NCBI GenBank assembly: GCA_900100595.1
Contig: FMUA01000013.1
Span: 1 to 57,825, forward strand
DNA: 57,825 nt
Direction: 5' to 3'
From: Ruminococcaceae bacterium P7
GTDB lineage: Bacteria; Bacillota; Clostridia; Oscillospirales; Acutalibacteraceae
Positions 26,301 to 37,220 of the stretch are shown one piece after another. The position numbers and the translations under genes were made by a program. Position 1 is the stretch's first letter; each line of letters opens with the position of its first letter. Under the pieces are notes generated by a model. That model was given only the letters and a program-made list of their open reading frames with translations, had not been told where the DNA came from and searched no databases.

Positions 26301-26359
26301 TATATGAATATATGTTCATATGTTAGTTTTATTGTATCACTGTTCAAGGCGTTTGTCAA
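26301..26359 (-). promoter_or_regulatory. Promoter and ArsR-type operator of the arsR-zntA operon
   Basis: On the minus strand TTGACA (26,354-26,359), 17 bp, TACAAT (26,331-26,336). Just downstream, over the expected transcription start, lies ATATGAA-CATATA-TTCATAT (26,302-26,321 including both arms), a 7-6-7 inverted repeat of the TGAA/TTCA kind bound by SmtB/CzrA relatives. Confidence 0.75.
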
Positions 26360-26374
26360 TAGGAGAAAAGAAAA

Positions 26375-26402
26375 AAGCCGACACGCGATTGCGTATCGGC
26401 TT
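26375..26402 (-). terminator. valS terminator
   Basis: AAGCCGATACGC-AATC-GCGTGTCGGCTT read on the minus strand, then TTTTCTTTTC, 14 bp past the valS stop. Confidence 0.8.
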
Positions 26403-26415
26403 AAATATGAAAAAA

Positions 26416-29109
26416 TTATTGCAGAGCCTTGATAGCGGCTTCAATCATCGCGAGCTGCTCTTTCTCCTTTTCCGCTTGCTCTCTGACCTTGTCGACGACG
26501 GCTGCGGGAGCCTTTGCGACAAAGCCCTGATTGTTCAGCTTTCCGAGAGACTGGGCAAGGCGCTTTTTGAGCTGTTCCAGCTCCTTGTTCAGACGCGCAA
26601 GCTCCGCCTGCTTGTCGACCAGCTCGTCCATCGGGATATAGATCTTCGCGTCGGCGGTGACGATGGTGACCGCTCCCTCGAGGTCAAAGCTCTCGCCGAC
26701 CTCGACCTCGCTCGCGGACGCGAGCTTGATGATGAACGCCTGTCCGTCCGTGAAGGTCTTGGGGAACTTCGTCGCGACATAGACCTTCGCCTTGCGTGAG
26801 GGCGGCACGTTCATTTCGTTTCTGCGGTTGCGGATGGCGCGGATCGCCGCCATGATGCGGCTCATTTCCTGCGCAGCCTCGGGGAAGTCCAGCTCGGGCT
26901 TGTAGGTCGGGTACGCGGTGAGCATGATGGTCTCGCCGTCGTGGGGAATCGTCTGCCAGATCTCCTCGGTGATGTAGGGCATGAAGGGATGCAGGAGCCG
27001 CAGAATCTGATCGAGCACATAGAGCAGAACCTGTCTTGCGTTCTGCGCGTCCTCACCGTCGGAGTGCAGGCGCGTCTTGGTCAGCTCGATGTACCAGTCG
27101 CAGTAGCAGTCCCAGATGAACTCATAGACCTTCTGTACCGCGATGCCCAGCTCGAACTTGCCGAGATTCTCGCCGACCTCCTTCGCCACGTTGTTGAGGG
27201 TGGAGAGGATCCACTTGTCCTCGGTGGTGAGGGCAGAGGGCAGCTCGTTTTTGACGTTGTAGTCGTCGATGTTCATGTGGACGTAGCGGGACGCGTTCCA
27301 GAGCTTGTTGGCAAAGCCCGAGCACGCCTCGATGCGCTTTTCGGAGTAGCGGATGTCGTTTCCGGGGGAGTTGCCCGTCACGAGCAGGAAGCGCAGCGCG
27401 TCCGCGCCGTACTTCTCGATGACCTCGAGCGGGTCGACGCCGTTGCCGAGGGACTTGCTCATTTTTCTGCCCTGCTCGTCGCGGACGATGCCGTGGATGA
27501 ACACGGTGTCAAAGGGAACCTCGCCCGTGTACTCGAGGGCGGAGAAGATCATTCTCGCGACCCAGAAGAAGATGATATCGTAACCCGTCACCAGCGTGGC
27601 GGTGGGGTAGAAGTAGTTGAAGTCGTCGGTCTTGTCAGGCCAGCCGAGCGTGGAGAACGGCCAGAGAGCCGAGGAGAACCATGTGTCGAGCGTGTCCTCG
27701 TCCTGCGTCAGATGGGTTCCGCCGCAGTGACAGCACTTTTCGGGCGCTTCCTTCGCGACGGTGACGTCGCCGCAGTCCTCGCAGTAGTAGGCGGGAATCC
27801 TGTGACCCCACCAGAGCTGACGGGAGATGCACCAGTCCTTGATGTTCTCCATCCAGTTGAAGTAGACCTTCTCGAAGCGGTCGGGGATGAAGCGGGTATC
27901 GCCCTCGCGCACCGCCTTGACCGCGGGCTTCGCGAGCGGCTCCATGCGGACGAACCACTGCTTGGAGACCATCGGCTCGATGGTGGTGTGGCAGCGGTAG
28001 CAGGTGCCGACGTCGTGGGTGTGGGGCTTGACCTGCTTGAGCAGGTTGAGCGCGGTGAGGTCGGCGACGATCGCCTCTCTCGCTTCGGCGGTGGTCATGC
28101 CCGCGTACTTGCCGCAGTCGAGCACCTCCGGCTCGTTTTCGGCGAGTCTGCCCTTCGCTTTGAGCGCCTCGTATTCGGCTACGTCGGCGGCTCCCGTCAT
28201 GTGACCGTCATAGGTGAACACGCGGACGAGCGGCAGACTGCAGCGCTGACCGACCTCGTAGTCGTTGGGGTCGTGGGCAGGGGTGATCTTGACGACGCCC
28301 GTACCCTTTTCCATGTCGGCGTGCTCGTCGCAGACGATGGGGATCTCCTTGTCGAGCAGCGGCAGGATGACGTGGCAGCCGTGAAGGTGCTTGTATCTCT
28401 CGTCGTCCTTGTTGATCGCGACGGCGGTGTCGCCGAGCATCGTTTCGGGACGGGTGGTGGCGATTTCGAGCAGCTCGCCCGTCTCCTTGACGGGGTAGAG
28501 GATGTGCCAGAAGTGACCCTGCTGTTCCTCGTACTCAACCTCCGCGTCGGAGATGGAGGTGTTGCAGTGGGGGCACCAGTTGACCATGCGGTTGCCGCGG
28601 TAGATCTTGCCCTCGTTGTAGAGCTTGACGAAAACCTCGCGGACGGCGTTCGAGCAGCCCTCGTCCATCGTGAAGCGCTCGCGCTCCCAGTCGCAGCTGA
28701 CGCCCAGCTTGCGGAGCTGCTTGGTGATTCTGCCGCCGTACTCGCGCTTCCATTCCCACGCGCGTTCGAGGAACTTTTCGCGTCCGAGGTCGTCCTTGGA
28801 AACGCCCTCCCTGCGCATCGCCTCAACGATTTTCGCTTCCGTCGCGATGGAGGCGTGGTCGGTGCCGGGCAGCCACAGCGCGCTGTAGCCCGACATGCGC
28901 TTCCAGCGGATTAATATATCCTGCAGGGTTTCGTCGAGCGCGTGGCCGATATGCAGCTGACCGGTGATGTTCGGCGGCGGCATGACGATGGTGTACGGTT
29001 TTTTATCGGGATCGGCTTCGGCGTGGAAGTAGTTGCCCTCCAGCCAGAAGTCATAGATTTTGTCCTCAAATTCAGAGGGCTTATAGGATTTCGCAAGCTC
29101 CTTAGCCAT
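26416..29109 (-). CDS. valS: Valyl-tRNA synthetase
   Basis: The 897-residue class Ia synthetase charges tRNA-Val. The catalytic motif is PPPNITGQLHIGH (HIGH at 53-56) and the second is GRKMSKSLGNGVDP. The editing CP1 domain has the ATTRPETMLGDTAVA motif. Zinc-knuckle cysteines occur at WCPHCNTSISD and YCEDCGDV...CCHCGG. The C-terminal coiled-coil arm (LARLNKELEQLKKRLAQSLG) is present. The length is normal. No T-box leader is found in the 123 bp upstream. Confidence 0.98.
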   Translation of the reverse strand: MAKELAKSYKPSEFEDKIYDFWLEGNYFHAEADPDKKPYTIVMPPPNITGQLHIGHALDETLQDILIRWKRMSGYSALWLPGTDHASIATEAKIVEAMRREGVSKDDLGREKFLERAWEWKREYGGRITKQLRKLGVSCDWERERFTMDEGCSNAVREVFVKLYNEGKIYRGNRMVNWCPHCNTSISDAEVEYEEQQGHFWHILYPVKETGELLEIATTRPETMLGDTAVAINKDDERYKHLHGCHVILPLLDKEIPIVCDEHADMEKGTGVVKITPAHDPNDYEVGQRCSLPLVRVFTYDGHMTGAADVAEYEALKAKGRLAENEPEVLDCGKYAGMTTAEAREAIVADLTALNLLKQVKPHTHDVGTCYRCHTTIEPMVSKQWFVRMEPLAKPAVKAVREGDTRFIPDRFEKVYFNWMENIKDWCISRQLWWGHRIPAYYCEDCGDVTVAKEAPEKCCHCGGTHLTQDEDTLDTWFSSALWPFSTLGWPDKTDDFNYFYPTATLVTGYDIIFFWVARMIFSALEYTGEVPFDTVFIHGIVRDEQGRKMSKSLGNGVDPLEVIEKYGADALRFLLVTGNSPGNDIRYSEKRIEACSGFANKLWNASRYVHMNIDDYNVKNELPSALTTEDKWILSTLNNVAKEVGENLGKFELGIAVQKVYEFIWDCYCDWYIELTKTRLHSDGEDAQNARQVLLYVLDQILRLLHPFMPYITEEIWQTIPHDGETIMLTAYPTYKPELDFPEAAQEMSRIMAAIRAIRNRRNEMNVPPSRKAKVYVATKFPKTFTDGQAFIIKLASASEVEVGESFDLEGAVTIVTADAKIYIPMDELVDKQAELARLNKELEQLKKRLAQSLGKLNNQGFVAKAPAAVVDKVREQAEKEKEQLAMIEAAIKALQ

Positions 29110-29193
29110 AAAATTCGCTCCTTTGATTTTTGAATTTGCATATAATTTAATATTATCTCATTTTCCCCTCCGTTTGTCAATATTTTTAATTGT

Positions 29194-29226
29194 AAAAAAC
29201 GGAAGGGGGCACCCCCTTCCGTTTTA
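29194..29226 (-). terminator. Terminator of the PASTA/YARHG gene
   Basis: ACGGAAGGGGG-(loop)-CCCCCTTCCGTTTT, with a T-run on the minus strand. Confidence 0.8.
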
Positions 29227-29232
29227 CATTGT

Positions 29233-30069
29233 TTACCTATATCCTTTTTCCCTCATGACGCTGAGGATGATCTGTACGTTCGCCTTTTCATACTGATTCA
29301 GCGAGTTTTCGTCGAACTGCGACGGCTCGATCGTTCCCTTGTACCACGGCTTGGAATTGAAATACGCCTGCAGATCCGCGGATTTGAATTTCCTGCCGCG
29401 GCGCGCGTAGATCTCATTGAGCGCGTAGGTGATCTGCTTCTCGCTCATGTTCTCCACCTCGCTGCGCTCGATGATGCGCTTGTCGGAGTTGTTGAGGAGG
29501 TAGTCCCCCGATGCAGGCGCGGTGGTTTCCTTTTCCTTATCCTTCTTCTTGTCGCCCTTGGTGGTGGGCGGTACGGTGGTATCGGGCCGGTCGACGCCCT
29601 TCGAGATGATGATAATGACGGTCTCGTCGCCCGTGACATAGCCGCTTTCGGGTTCCTGACCGAGAACGACCTCCGCTTTGACGGTCTCGCTGTATTCGCG
29701 CCTGATGCTGTATTTCACGCCCGCGTCGTTAAGCTCATAGTAGGCGTCCTTCGCGGTCATGCCGACCACATAGGGAACGCTGTAGGTGAGCGCCTGCGTC
29801 GTCGGCTCGGCGGTGGTGACGATCACCGTGGGCATTTCCGTGGGAGCCGCGGTGGTTTCCTGCACGAACAGCGACTTGACGTTGAATCCGAACGAATCGC
29901 CGAACAGCACCAGTCCGACCGCCGCGGACAGCAGCACGATCAGTGTGATGATGATGCCGAACGCGACCTTGATGCCCGTTCCGACGCCCTCTTTTTCCGT
30001 TTCCTCATTGTCGTCATCGTCGTAATCCTCGTAGCTTTCATAGCCGTCCCGTTCCTTCCGGTCGTCCAA
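29233..30069 (-). CDS. Membrane protein with one PASTA domain and a YARHG domain
   Basis: The product is 278 residues. An acidic cytoplasmic N-terminus (YESYEDYDDDDNEETEKE) precedes one membrane span (VAFGIIITLIVLLSAAVGLV) and a Thr/Pro linker. A PASTA domain follows (YSVPYVVGMTAKDAYYELND, then EPESGYVTGDETVIIIISKG), then a second linker. The C-terminal YARHG domain has ITYALNEIYARRGRKF, with R for the usual H. PASTA domains bind peptidoglycan in Ser/Thr kinases and PBPs; here there is no kinase or PBP domain. The TTG at 30,069, preceded by GGAAGTGA, is favoured over the far upstream frame start. A cell-wall-sensing role is inference. Confidence 0.82.
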   Translation of the reverse strand: MDDRKERDGYESYEDYDDDDNEETEKEGVGTGIKVAFGIIITLIVLLSAAVGLVLFGDSFGFNVKSLFVQETTAAPTEMPTVIVTTAEPTTQALTYSVPYVVGMTAKDAYYELNDAGVKYSIRREYSETVKAEVVLGQEPESGYVTGDETVIIIISKGVDRPDTTVPPTTKGDKKKDKEKETTAPASGDYLLNNSDKRIIERSEVENMSEKQITYALNEIYARRGRKFKSADLQAYFNSKPWYKGTIEPSQFDENSLNQYEKANVQIILSVMREKGYR

Positions 30070-30314
30070 ACCGCTCACTTCCTTTGCGTTTATTATTTCT
30101 ATTCTAACGGGAAAGGGCGGAAAAGTCAATCACTCCGACAAAAAACAACAGGCGAAAAGTGTACATTTCTGTACGCTTTCGTCGAAAAATGCAGAAATTG
30201 GCAGGGTGCAAACGTGAAAAAATTCATGAAAACTGTAGAAATATTCATGAAGATGTGATATAATGTTGAACGCCGGGGTTTTATGCCCTTATTCTGACAT
30301 CAGAGGAGAAGCGA

Positions 30315-31958
<1,644 letters not shown>

Positions 31959-31973
31959 AAGGAGATTTTGACC

Positions 31974-32861
31974 ATGAGAAAGATACTGATTGCGACAGAC
32001 TCTTGCTCCGACCTCAAAAAGGAGATCCGCGAGCGCTACAACATCGAGTACCTCCGCATGAACACCGTCAAGGACGGCGTTGAGACCATCGCGAGCCTTG
32101 ACTGGGAGTACTACAGCCCCAAGGATTTGTATGACACCATCCGCGGCGGCAAGCGCGTGACCACCACGCAGGTGCCCGCAAAGGAATTCGAGGAGCGCTT
32201 CAAGGAGTGGCTTGCGCAGGGCTATGACATCGTCTACATCGCCTGCTCCTCCAAGCTCTCGGGCTCGGTCAACACGGGCGAAATGGCGGCGAAGGAGCTG
32301 CTCAGGGACTATCCCGGCGCGACTATCCGCTGCGTCGACTCCCTCAACGCCTCCGGCGGCGAGGGACAGGTCGCTGTCAGGGCGGCTCTTCTGCGCGACA
32401 AGGGACTCAGCGCAGACGAGATCGCGGACGAGCTTGACAGAGTCAAGAACAACGTCAACCAGTTCGTCACCGTCCACAACCTCAACGCCCTCAAGGCGGC
32501 AGGCAGAGTCAAGGCGTCCTCGGCGTTCTTCGGCAACCTCCTCGGCGTGAAGCCGATTCTGGTGTCGGATAAGAACGGCGACAACGTCGCGATCAAGAAG
32601 GTCAAGGGCAGACTCAACTCCCTCGAGGAGATCGTCAACCTGACCGTCGACGGCATCATCCCCGAGGACAACGAGTTCATCTACGTCGCCCACGCGGACT
32701 GCGAGGACGAGGCGCAGGAGGTCGTGAAGCTCCTCAACGAGAAGCTCCCCGGCGTCAAGGTGGAGCTTGGCTACATCGGACCCATCATCGGCGCGTCCAT
32801 CGGCGCCGACGCGATCGGTATTTTCTGCTGGGGCAAGAGCTGCGAGAGGTTCACCGTATGA
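31974..32861 (+). CDS. fakB: Fatty acid-binding FakB/DegV-family protein
   Basis: The 295-residue DegV-fold protein starts KILIATDSCSDL, with TTTQVPAKEFEERFKEWL, YIACSSKLSGSVNTGEMAA, LNALKAAGRVKASSAFFGNL and GIFCWGKS. FakB subunits bind a fatty acid and present it to FakA. The TTG at 31,968 is possible, but AAGGAG supports the ATG at 31,974. The stop overlaps the plsY start (ATGA). Confidence 0.93.
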   Translation: MRKILIATDSCSDLKKEIRERYNIEYLRMNTVKDGVETIASLDWEYYSPKDLYDTIRGGKRVTTTQVPAKEFEERFKEWLAQGYDIVYIACSSKLSGSVNTGEMAAKELLRDYPGATIRCVDSLNASGGEGQVAVRAALLRDKGLSADEIADELDRVKNNVNQFVTVHNLNALKAAGRVKASSAFFGNLLGVKPILVSDKNGDNVAIKKVKGRLNSLEEIVNLTVDGIIPEDNEFIYVAHADCEDEAQEVVKLLNEKLPGVKVELGYIGPIIGASIGADAIGIFCWGKSCERFTV

Positions 32862-33499
32862 TGAAGATCATCATTTTGTCGGTCGCCGCGGCGGTATCCT
32901 ACCTGCTCGGCGGCGTCAACGGCGCGATTCTCGCGTCGAAGCTCTTTCATCACGAGGATATCCGCGACTTCGGCAGTAAGAATCCGGGCTTTACCAACTA
33001 CAAGCGCGTCTACGGCAACGGCTTTGTCACATGGATGGTGCTGATCTTCGACATCGTCAAGACTGCCGTTCCCGTCTGCCTGACCGCGGTGATCATGTGG
33101 ATGTGCTATGACGAGTGGCAGTTCGGCGCACAGTTCGCGGGACTTTGCGCGATGCTCGGACACTGCTTCCCCGTGTGGTACCGCTTCAAGGGCGGCAAGG
33201 CGTTCATGGCGGGATTTGCCACCATCTGGTTCGTCGACTGGCGCATGACGCTCGCGGCGACGGCGCTGTTCATGCTGGTGCTGTTCACGCTGAAATATAT
33301 GTCCGTCGCGTCCTGCACCGCGGCACTGTTCTGTCCCGTGGTGCTGCCGTTCTTCGGCGTTGCGAGCATCTGGGTCGAGCTGATGGCGATTGCAGGGGCG
33401 GCGCTGGTGATTCTGCGCCACTACCCGAATTTCATCAAGCTCATGCACGGCGAGGAAAACAAGTTCTCGCTTTCCGGCAAGAAGAATGAAGCAAAATAA
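32858..33499 (+). CDS. plsY: Acyl-phosphate:glycerol-3-phosphate acyltransferase
   Basis: The 213-residue integral membrane protein contains the three PlsY signatures in order: SYLLGGVNGAI, FGSKNPGFTNYKRVYG (usual G-S-x-N-P-G-x-T-N) and GHCFPVWYRFKGGKAFMAG, ending in RHYPNFIKLMHGEENKF. It uses acyl-phosphate to acylate glycerol-3-phosphate, the first step of phospholipid synthesis. The ATGA overlap with fakB implies translational coupling. The cluster thus joins fatty acid salvage to membrane lipid synthesis. Confidence 0.92.
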   Translation: MMKIIILSVAAAVSYLLGGVNGAILASKLFHHEDIRDFGSKNPGFTNYKRVYGNGFVTWMVLIFDIVKTAVPVCLTAVIMWMCYDEWQFGAQFAGLCAMLGHCFPVWYRFKGGKAFMAGFATIWFVDWRMTLAATALFMLVLFTLKYMSVASCTAALFCPVVLPFFGVASIWVELMAIAGAALVILRHYPNFIKLMHGEENKFSLSGKKNEAK

Positions 33500-33514
33500 G
33501 AATATTTTAATCGG

Positions 33515-33543
33515 GAGCGTGCCGTTTGGTGCGCTCTTTGTTT
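33515..33543 (+). terminator. fakA-fakB-plsY terminator
   Basis: GAGCGTGCC-GTTT-GGTGCGCTC (two G-T pairs) followed by TTTGTTTT. Confidence 0.6.
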
Positions 33544-33594
33544 TCGCGTGCGCCAACCTCCCTAAAAAATCCTTAATACGCGCGAAAAAAGATA

Positions 33595-33623
33595 TTGATT
33601 GAACGCTTGAATTGTGTTATAAT
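33595..33623 (+). promoter_or_regulatory. aspS-gatCAB promoter
   Basis: TTGATT (33,595-33,600), 17 bp, TATAAT (33,618-33,623), followed by an 87-nt leader with no T-box motif. Confidence 0.7.
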
Positions 33624-33710
33624 ACCATAGAATGGGTAAAATAGTATTTATTACTGATATGCAGCTAAAGCGTTTGCATGGAACATCAGTATTTGAAAGG
33701 ACAGTTTCAG

Positions 33711-35456
33711 ATGATAAAAGAAAATATTTACCGCACTGTCAGCTGCGGTGAGCTAAGAGAAGAAAACATCGGACAGCAGGTGCGCGTAGCGGGCTGGGTC
33801 GAGAACATCCGCGACCACGGCGGCGTTATGTTCCTCGACATCCGCGACGAATACGGCGTACTGCAGGTGGTCGTTCACGACGACGCCCTGCTGAAAAATA
33901 TCAATAAGGAATGCACGGTCACCCTCAGCGGCGAGGTCGTCAAGCGCGACGAGGAGACCATCAACAAGAAGATCGCCACCGGCTATGTCGAGGTTCACAC
34001 CGAGGACATCACCGTGCTCGGCAAATGCAAAAACGTCCTGCCCTTCGAGGTCGCCACCTCCACCAACACCGGCGAGGACGTCCGCCTCAAATACCGCTTC
34101 CTCGACCTGAGAAATCCCAAGGTGCACGAGAACATCCTGTTCCGCTCCCGCGTCGTCGCGTTCCTGCGCCAAAAGATGCAGGAGATGGGCTTCAACGAGA
34201 TCAACACCCCGATTCTCTCGACCTCCTCACCCGAGGGCGCGAGAGACTACCTCATCCCCAGCCGCAAGCACAAGGGCAAGTTCTACGCCCTGCCGCAGGC
34301 GCCCCAGATCTTCAAGCAGCTGCTGATGGTTTCTGGCTTCGACAGATATTTCCAGATTGCTCCCTGCTTCCGTGACGAGGACGCCCGTGCCGACCGCTCT
34401 CCCGGCGAGTTTTATCAGCTCGACTTCGAGATGGCGTTCGCCACGCAGGAGGACGTTTTCGCGGTCGCCGAGGAGGTGCTCTACGAGACCTTTACCAAGT
34501 TCTCCGATAAGGAGGTCAGCAAGCCGCCGTTCCGCAGGATTCCGTTCGCCGAGGCGATGGTGACCTACGGCACCGACAAGCCCGACCTCAGAAATCCGCT
34601 GATCATCAAGGAAATCAGCGATATGTTCGCCGAGACCGACTTCGCGCCCTTCCGCAGAAAGACCGTCCGCTCCATCAACGTCCCGAACGCCGCTTCCCAG
34701 AGCAAGAAGTGGTTCAAGAGAATGGAGGAGTTCGCGCTTTCCATCGGCATGAAGGGACTCGGCTACGTCAAGGTCAACGAGGATATGACCTTTGACGGCC
34801 CCATCGACAAGTTCCTCAAGGAGGGAGACCGCGAGGAGCTGATCGCGAGAAACGGCTCCCGGGCAGGCGACGTGATCTACTTCATCGCCGACACCGCGCA
34901 GGAGGCTCCCAAGCTCGCGGGACTGATACGCACCGAGGTCGCGAACCGTCTCGGACTGATCGACACCGGCAAATTCGAGATGTGCTTCATCGTCGACTTC
35001 CCGATGTTCGAGCGCGACGACGACGGCAAGATCATCTTCACCCACAACCCCTTCTCGATGCCGCAGGGCGGACTCGACGCGCTCAACAACCAAGACCCCG
35101 AGACGATTCTCGCCTATCAGTACGACATCGTCTGCAACGGCGTGGAGCTTTCGTCGGGCGCGGTCAGAAACCACGACATCGAGATCATGAAGAAGGCGTT
35201 TGACATGGCGGGCTACAGCGAGGACGACCTCAAAGCGAAGTTCTCGGCGCTCTACAACGCGTTCCAGTACGGCGCACCGCCGCACGCGGGCATGGCTCCG
35301 GGCGTCGACAGAATGCTCATGCTCCTCAAGGACGAGGAGAATATCCGCGAGGTTATCGCGTTTCCGATGAACTCCAACGCGCAGGATGTGCTTCTCGGCG
35401 CGCCCGGTGAGGTCACCGAGCAGCAGCTCAGAGAGGTGCACGTCAAGCTGCGCTGA
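33711..35456 (+). CDS. aspS: Aspartyl-tRNA synthetase (probably non-discriminating)
   Basis: The 581-residue class IIb synthetase has an N-terminal OB domain (RVAGWVENIRDHGGVMFLDI), motif 2 (FRDEDARADRSPGEFYQLDF), a GAD-type insertion and motif 3 (GMAPGVDRMLMLL). The OB domain has DHGG where discriminating enzymes such as E. coli AspRS have DLG; H at this site is typical of non-discriminating enzymes. Direct linkage to gatCAB fits: Asp-tRNA-Asn would be amidated to Asn-tRNA-Asn. AAAGGACAG supports the ATG at 33,711 rather than 33,678. Confidence 0.95.
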   Translation: MIKENIYRTVSCGELREENIGQQVRVAGWVENIRDHGGVMFLDIRDEYGVLQVVVHDDALLKNINKECTVTLSGEVVKRDEETINKKIATGYVEVHTEDITVLGKCKNVLPFEVATSTNTGEDVRLKYRFLDLRNPKVHENILFRSRVVAFLRQKMQEMGFNEINTPILSTSSPEGARDYLIPSRKHKGKFYALPQAPQIFKQLLMVSGFDRYFQIAPCFRDEDARADRSPGEFYQLDFEMAFATQEDVFAVAEEVLYETFTKFSDKEVSKPPFRRIPFAEAMVTYGTDKPDLRNPLIIKEISDMFAETDFAPFRRKTVRSINVPNAASQSKKWFKRMEEFALSIGMKGLGYVKVNEDMTFDGPIDKFLKEGDREELIARNGSRAGDVIYFIADTAQEAPKLAGLIRTEVANRLGLIDTGKFEMCFIVDFPMFERDDDGKIIFTHNPFSMPQGGLDALNNQDPETILAYQYDIVCNGVELSSGAVRNHDIEIMKKAFDMAGYSEDDLKAKFSALYNAFQYGAPPHAGMAPGVDRMLMLLKDEENIREVIAFPMNSNAQDVLLGAPGEVTEQQLREVHVKLR

Positions 35457-35479
35457 TATACAGCGAAAAGGTGATAAAT

Positions 35480-35758
35480 ATGGTAACAAGAGAAGATGTG
35501 GAAAACATCGCCCTGCTCTCCAAGCTCTTTGTCCCCGAGGAGGAGCTGGACGGGCTGACCGAATCGATGCAGAAGATCGTCGACTTCGCGGACGCGATCA
35601 ACAACGCGCCCGCGTCCGACGAGGACTTTGACAATATCAACAACCTCTCCAACGTGTTCCGCGAGGATGAGGTCGTGCCGTCCTTTCCGGCGGAGGAAAT
35701 CCTGAAAAACGCCCCCGAGCAGGCGGAGCAGCATTTCCTCGTGAGAAACAGAGAATAG
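35480..35758 (+). CDS. gatC: Asp/Glu-tRNA amidotransferase subunit C
   Basis: The 92-residue GatC has VTREDVENIALLSKLFVPEE, LTESMQKIVDFADAIN and a C-terminal FREDEVVPSFPAEEILKNAP. It scaffolds GatA and GatB. AAAGGTGATAA supports the ATG at 35,480 (GTG at 35,471 is less likely). It lies 23 bp after aspS and 10 bp before gatA. Confidence 0.94.
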   Translation: MVTREDVENIALLSKLFVPEEELDGLTESMQKIVDFADAINNAPASDEDFDNINNLSNVFREDEVVPSFPAEEILKNAPEQAEQHFLVRNRE

Positions 35759-35768
35759 GAGGCGCGCT

Positions 35769-37220
35769 ATGGGTACTATCGCAAAAATACATGATATGCT
35801 CGTCGGCAGGGAGGTCTCCTGCACCGAGCTGACACAGCAATATCTCGGCGCGATCGAGAGCGCGAACGGCGAGCTGAACGCCTACGTCACCGTCACGCCC
35901 GACGAGGCGATGAAAACCGCCGCGGCGGTCGATCAGAAGCTCGCGGCAGGCGAGGAGATCGGCATGCTCGAGGGCGTTCCGATGACGCTAAAGGACAACA
36001 TGTCCACCAAGGGCATCGAAACGACCTGCTGCTCGAAGATCCTGACGGGCTACAAGCCCATCTACGACGCGACGGTCTGGGAGATCTTAAAATCGCAGAA
36101 CAGCGTCCTCCTCGGCAAGACCAACATGGACGAGTTCGCGATGGGCTCCTCCTGCGAGAACTCCTGCTTCGGCGGCGCTATGAACCCGTTTGACACCGCG
36201 CATGTCGCAGGCGGCTCCTCGGGCGGCGGCGCGTCCGCAGTCGGCGGCAACCTTGCGGCATTCGCCCTCGGCTCCGATACGGGCGGTTCCATCCGTCAGC
36301 CCGCGTCCTTCTGCGGCGTTGTCGGCTTGAAGCCCACCTACGGCGCGGTCTCGCGTTACGGCCTGATCGCCTACGCAAGCTCCCTCGACCAGATCGGTCC
36401 CATCGCCAAGAGCGTCGAGGACGCGTCCCTTGTCTTTGACGCGATCGCCAAGCAGGACAAGCGCGACTCCACCTCCAAGGGCGGCGGCAATACCTACGCG
36501 TCTCTCCAAAACGACATCAAGGGCATGAAAATCGGCATCGCGCGCGAATACCTCGACGGCGTCCGCGACGACGTCAGAGAAGCGGTGCTCGCCGCGGCGG
36601 AGGTCTACAAGAGCCTCGGCGCGGAGATTATCTGTTTCGACCTGCCGATTCTCAAATTCGCTCTGCCCGTATACTATATTATAGCGTGCGCGGAGGCTTC
36701 CTCCAACCTCGGACGCTACGACGGCATCCGCTACGGCTACAAGACCGCGCAATACAACGGCACGCACGACATGATCTGCCGCACCAGAAGCGAGGGCTTC
36801 GGCGAGGAGGTCAAGAGAAGAATCCTCCTCGGCACCTACGTCCTCTCGGCGGGCTACTACGACGCCTACTACAAGAAGGCGCAGAACCTGCGCGGCACCA
36901 TCATCAGCGCGTTCAACAAGGCGTTTGAGCAGTGCGACGTGATTCTCGCGCCCACCGTTCCGATGACCGCCTTTGAAAAGGGTCACGCCACCTCCGACCC
37001 GATTGAGACCTACCTCACCGATATCTGCACCGTTCCCGTCAATATCGCGGGACTGCCTGCCGTTTCGGTTCCCTGCGGCTTCAACGCCAAGGGAATGCCC
37101 ATCGGCATGCAGCTGATCGGCAGAAGCTTCGGAGAGGCGACGATCCTCAACGCCGCCTACCGCTGGCAGCAGGCGGCTCCCGAGAAATTTACCGATACAA
37201 AGTGGGGTGTCAAGCTGTGA
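35769..37220 (+). CDS. gatA: Asp/Glu-tRNA amidotransferase subunit A
   Basis: The 483-residue amidase-signature protein releases ammonia from glutamine for transamidation. The Ser-cisSer-Lys machinery is visible in GVPMTLKDNMSTKG (Lys), GGSSGGGASAVGG and GSDTGGSIRQPASFCGVVGL (Ser/Ser). GKTNMDEFAMGSS and KPTYGAVSRYGLIAYASSLD are family hallmarks. The stop overlaps the gatB start as GTGA. Confidence 0.97.
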   Translation: MGTIAKIHDMLVGREVSCTELTQQYLGAIESANGELNAYVTVTPDEAMKTAAAVDQKLAAGEEIGMLEGVPMTLKDNMSTKGIETTCCSKILTGYKPIYDATVWEILKSQNSVLLGKTNMDEFAMGSSCENSCFGGAMNPFDTAHVAGGSSGGGASAVGGNLAAFALGSDTGGSIRQPASFCGVVGLKPTYGAVSRYGLIAYASSLDQIGPIAKSVEDASLVFDAIAKQDKRDSTSKGGGNTYASLQNDIKGMKIGIAREYLDGVRDDVREAVLAAAEVYKSLGAEIICFDLPILKFALPVYYIIACAEASSNLGRYDGIRYGYKTAQYNGTHDMICRTRSEGFGEEVKRRILLGTYVLSAGYYDAYYKKAQNLRGTIISAFNKAFEQCDVILAPTVPMTAFEKGHATSDPIETYLTDICTVPVNIAGLPAVSVPCGFNAKGMPIGMQLIGRSFGEATILNAAYRWQQAAPEKFTDTKWGVKL

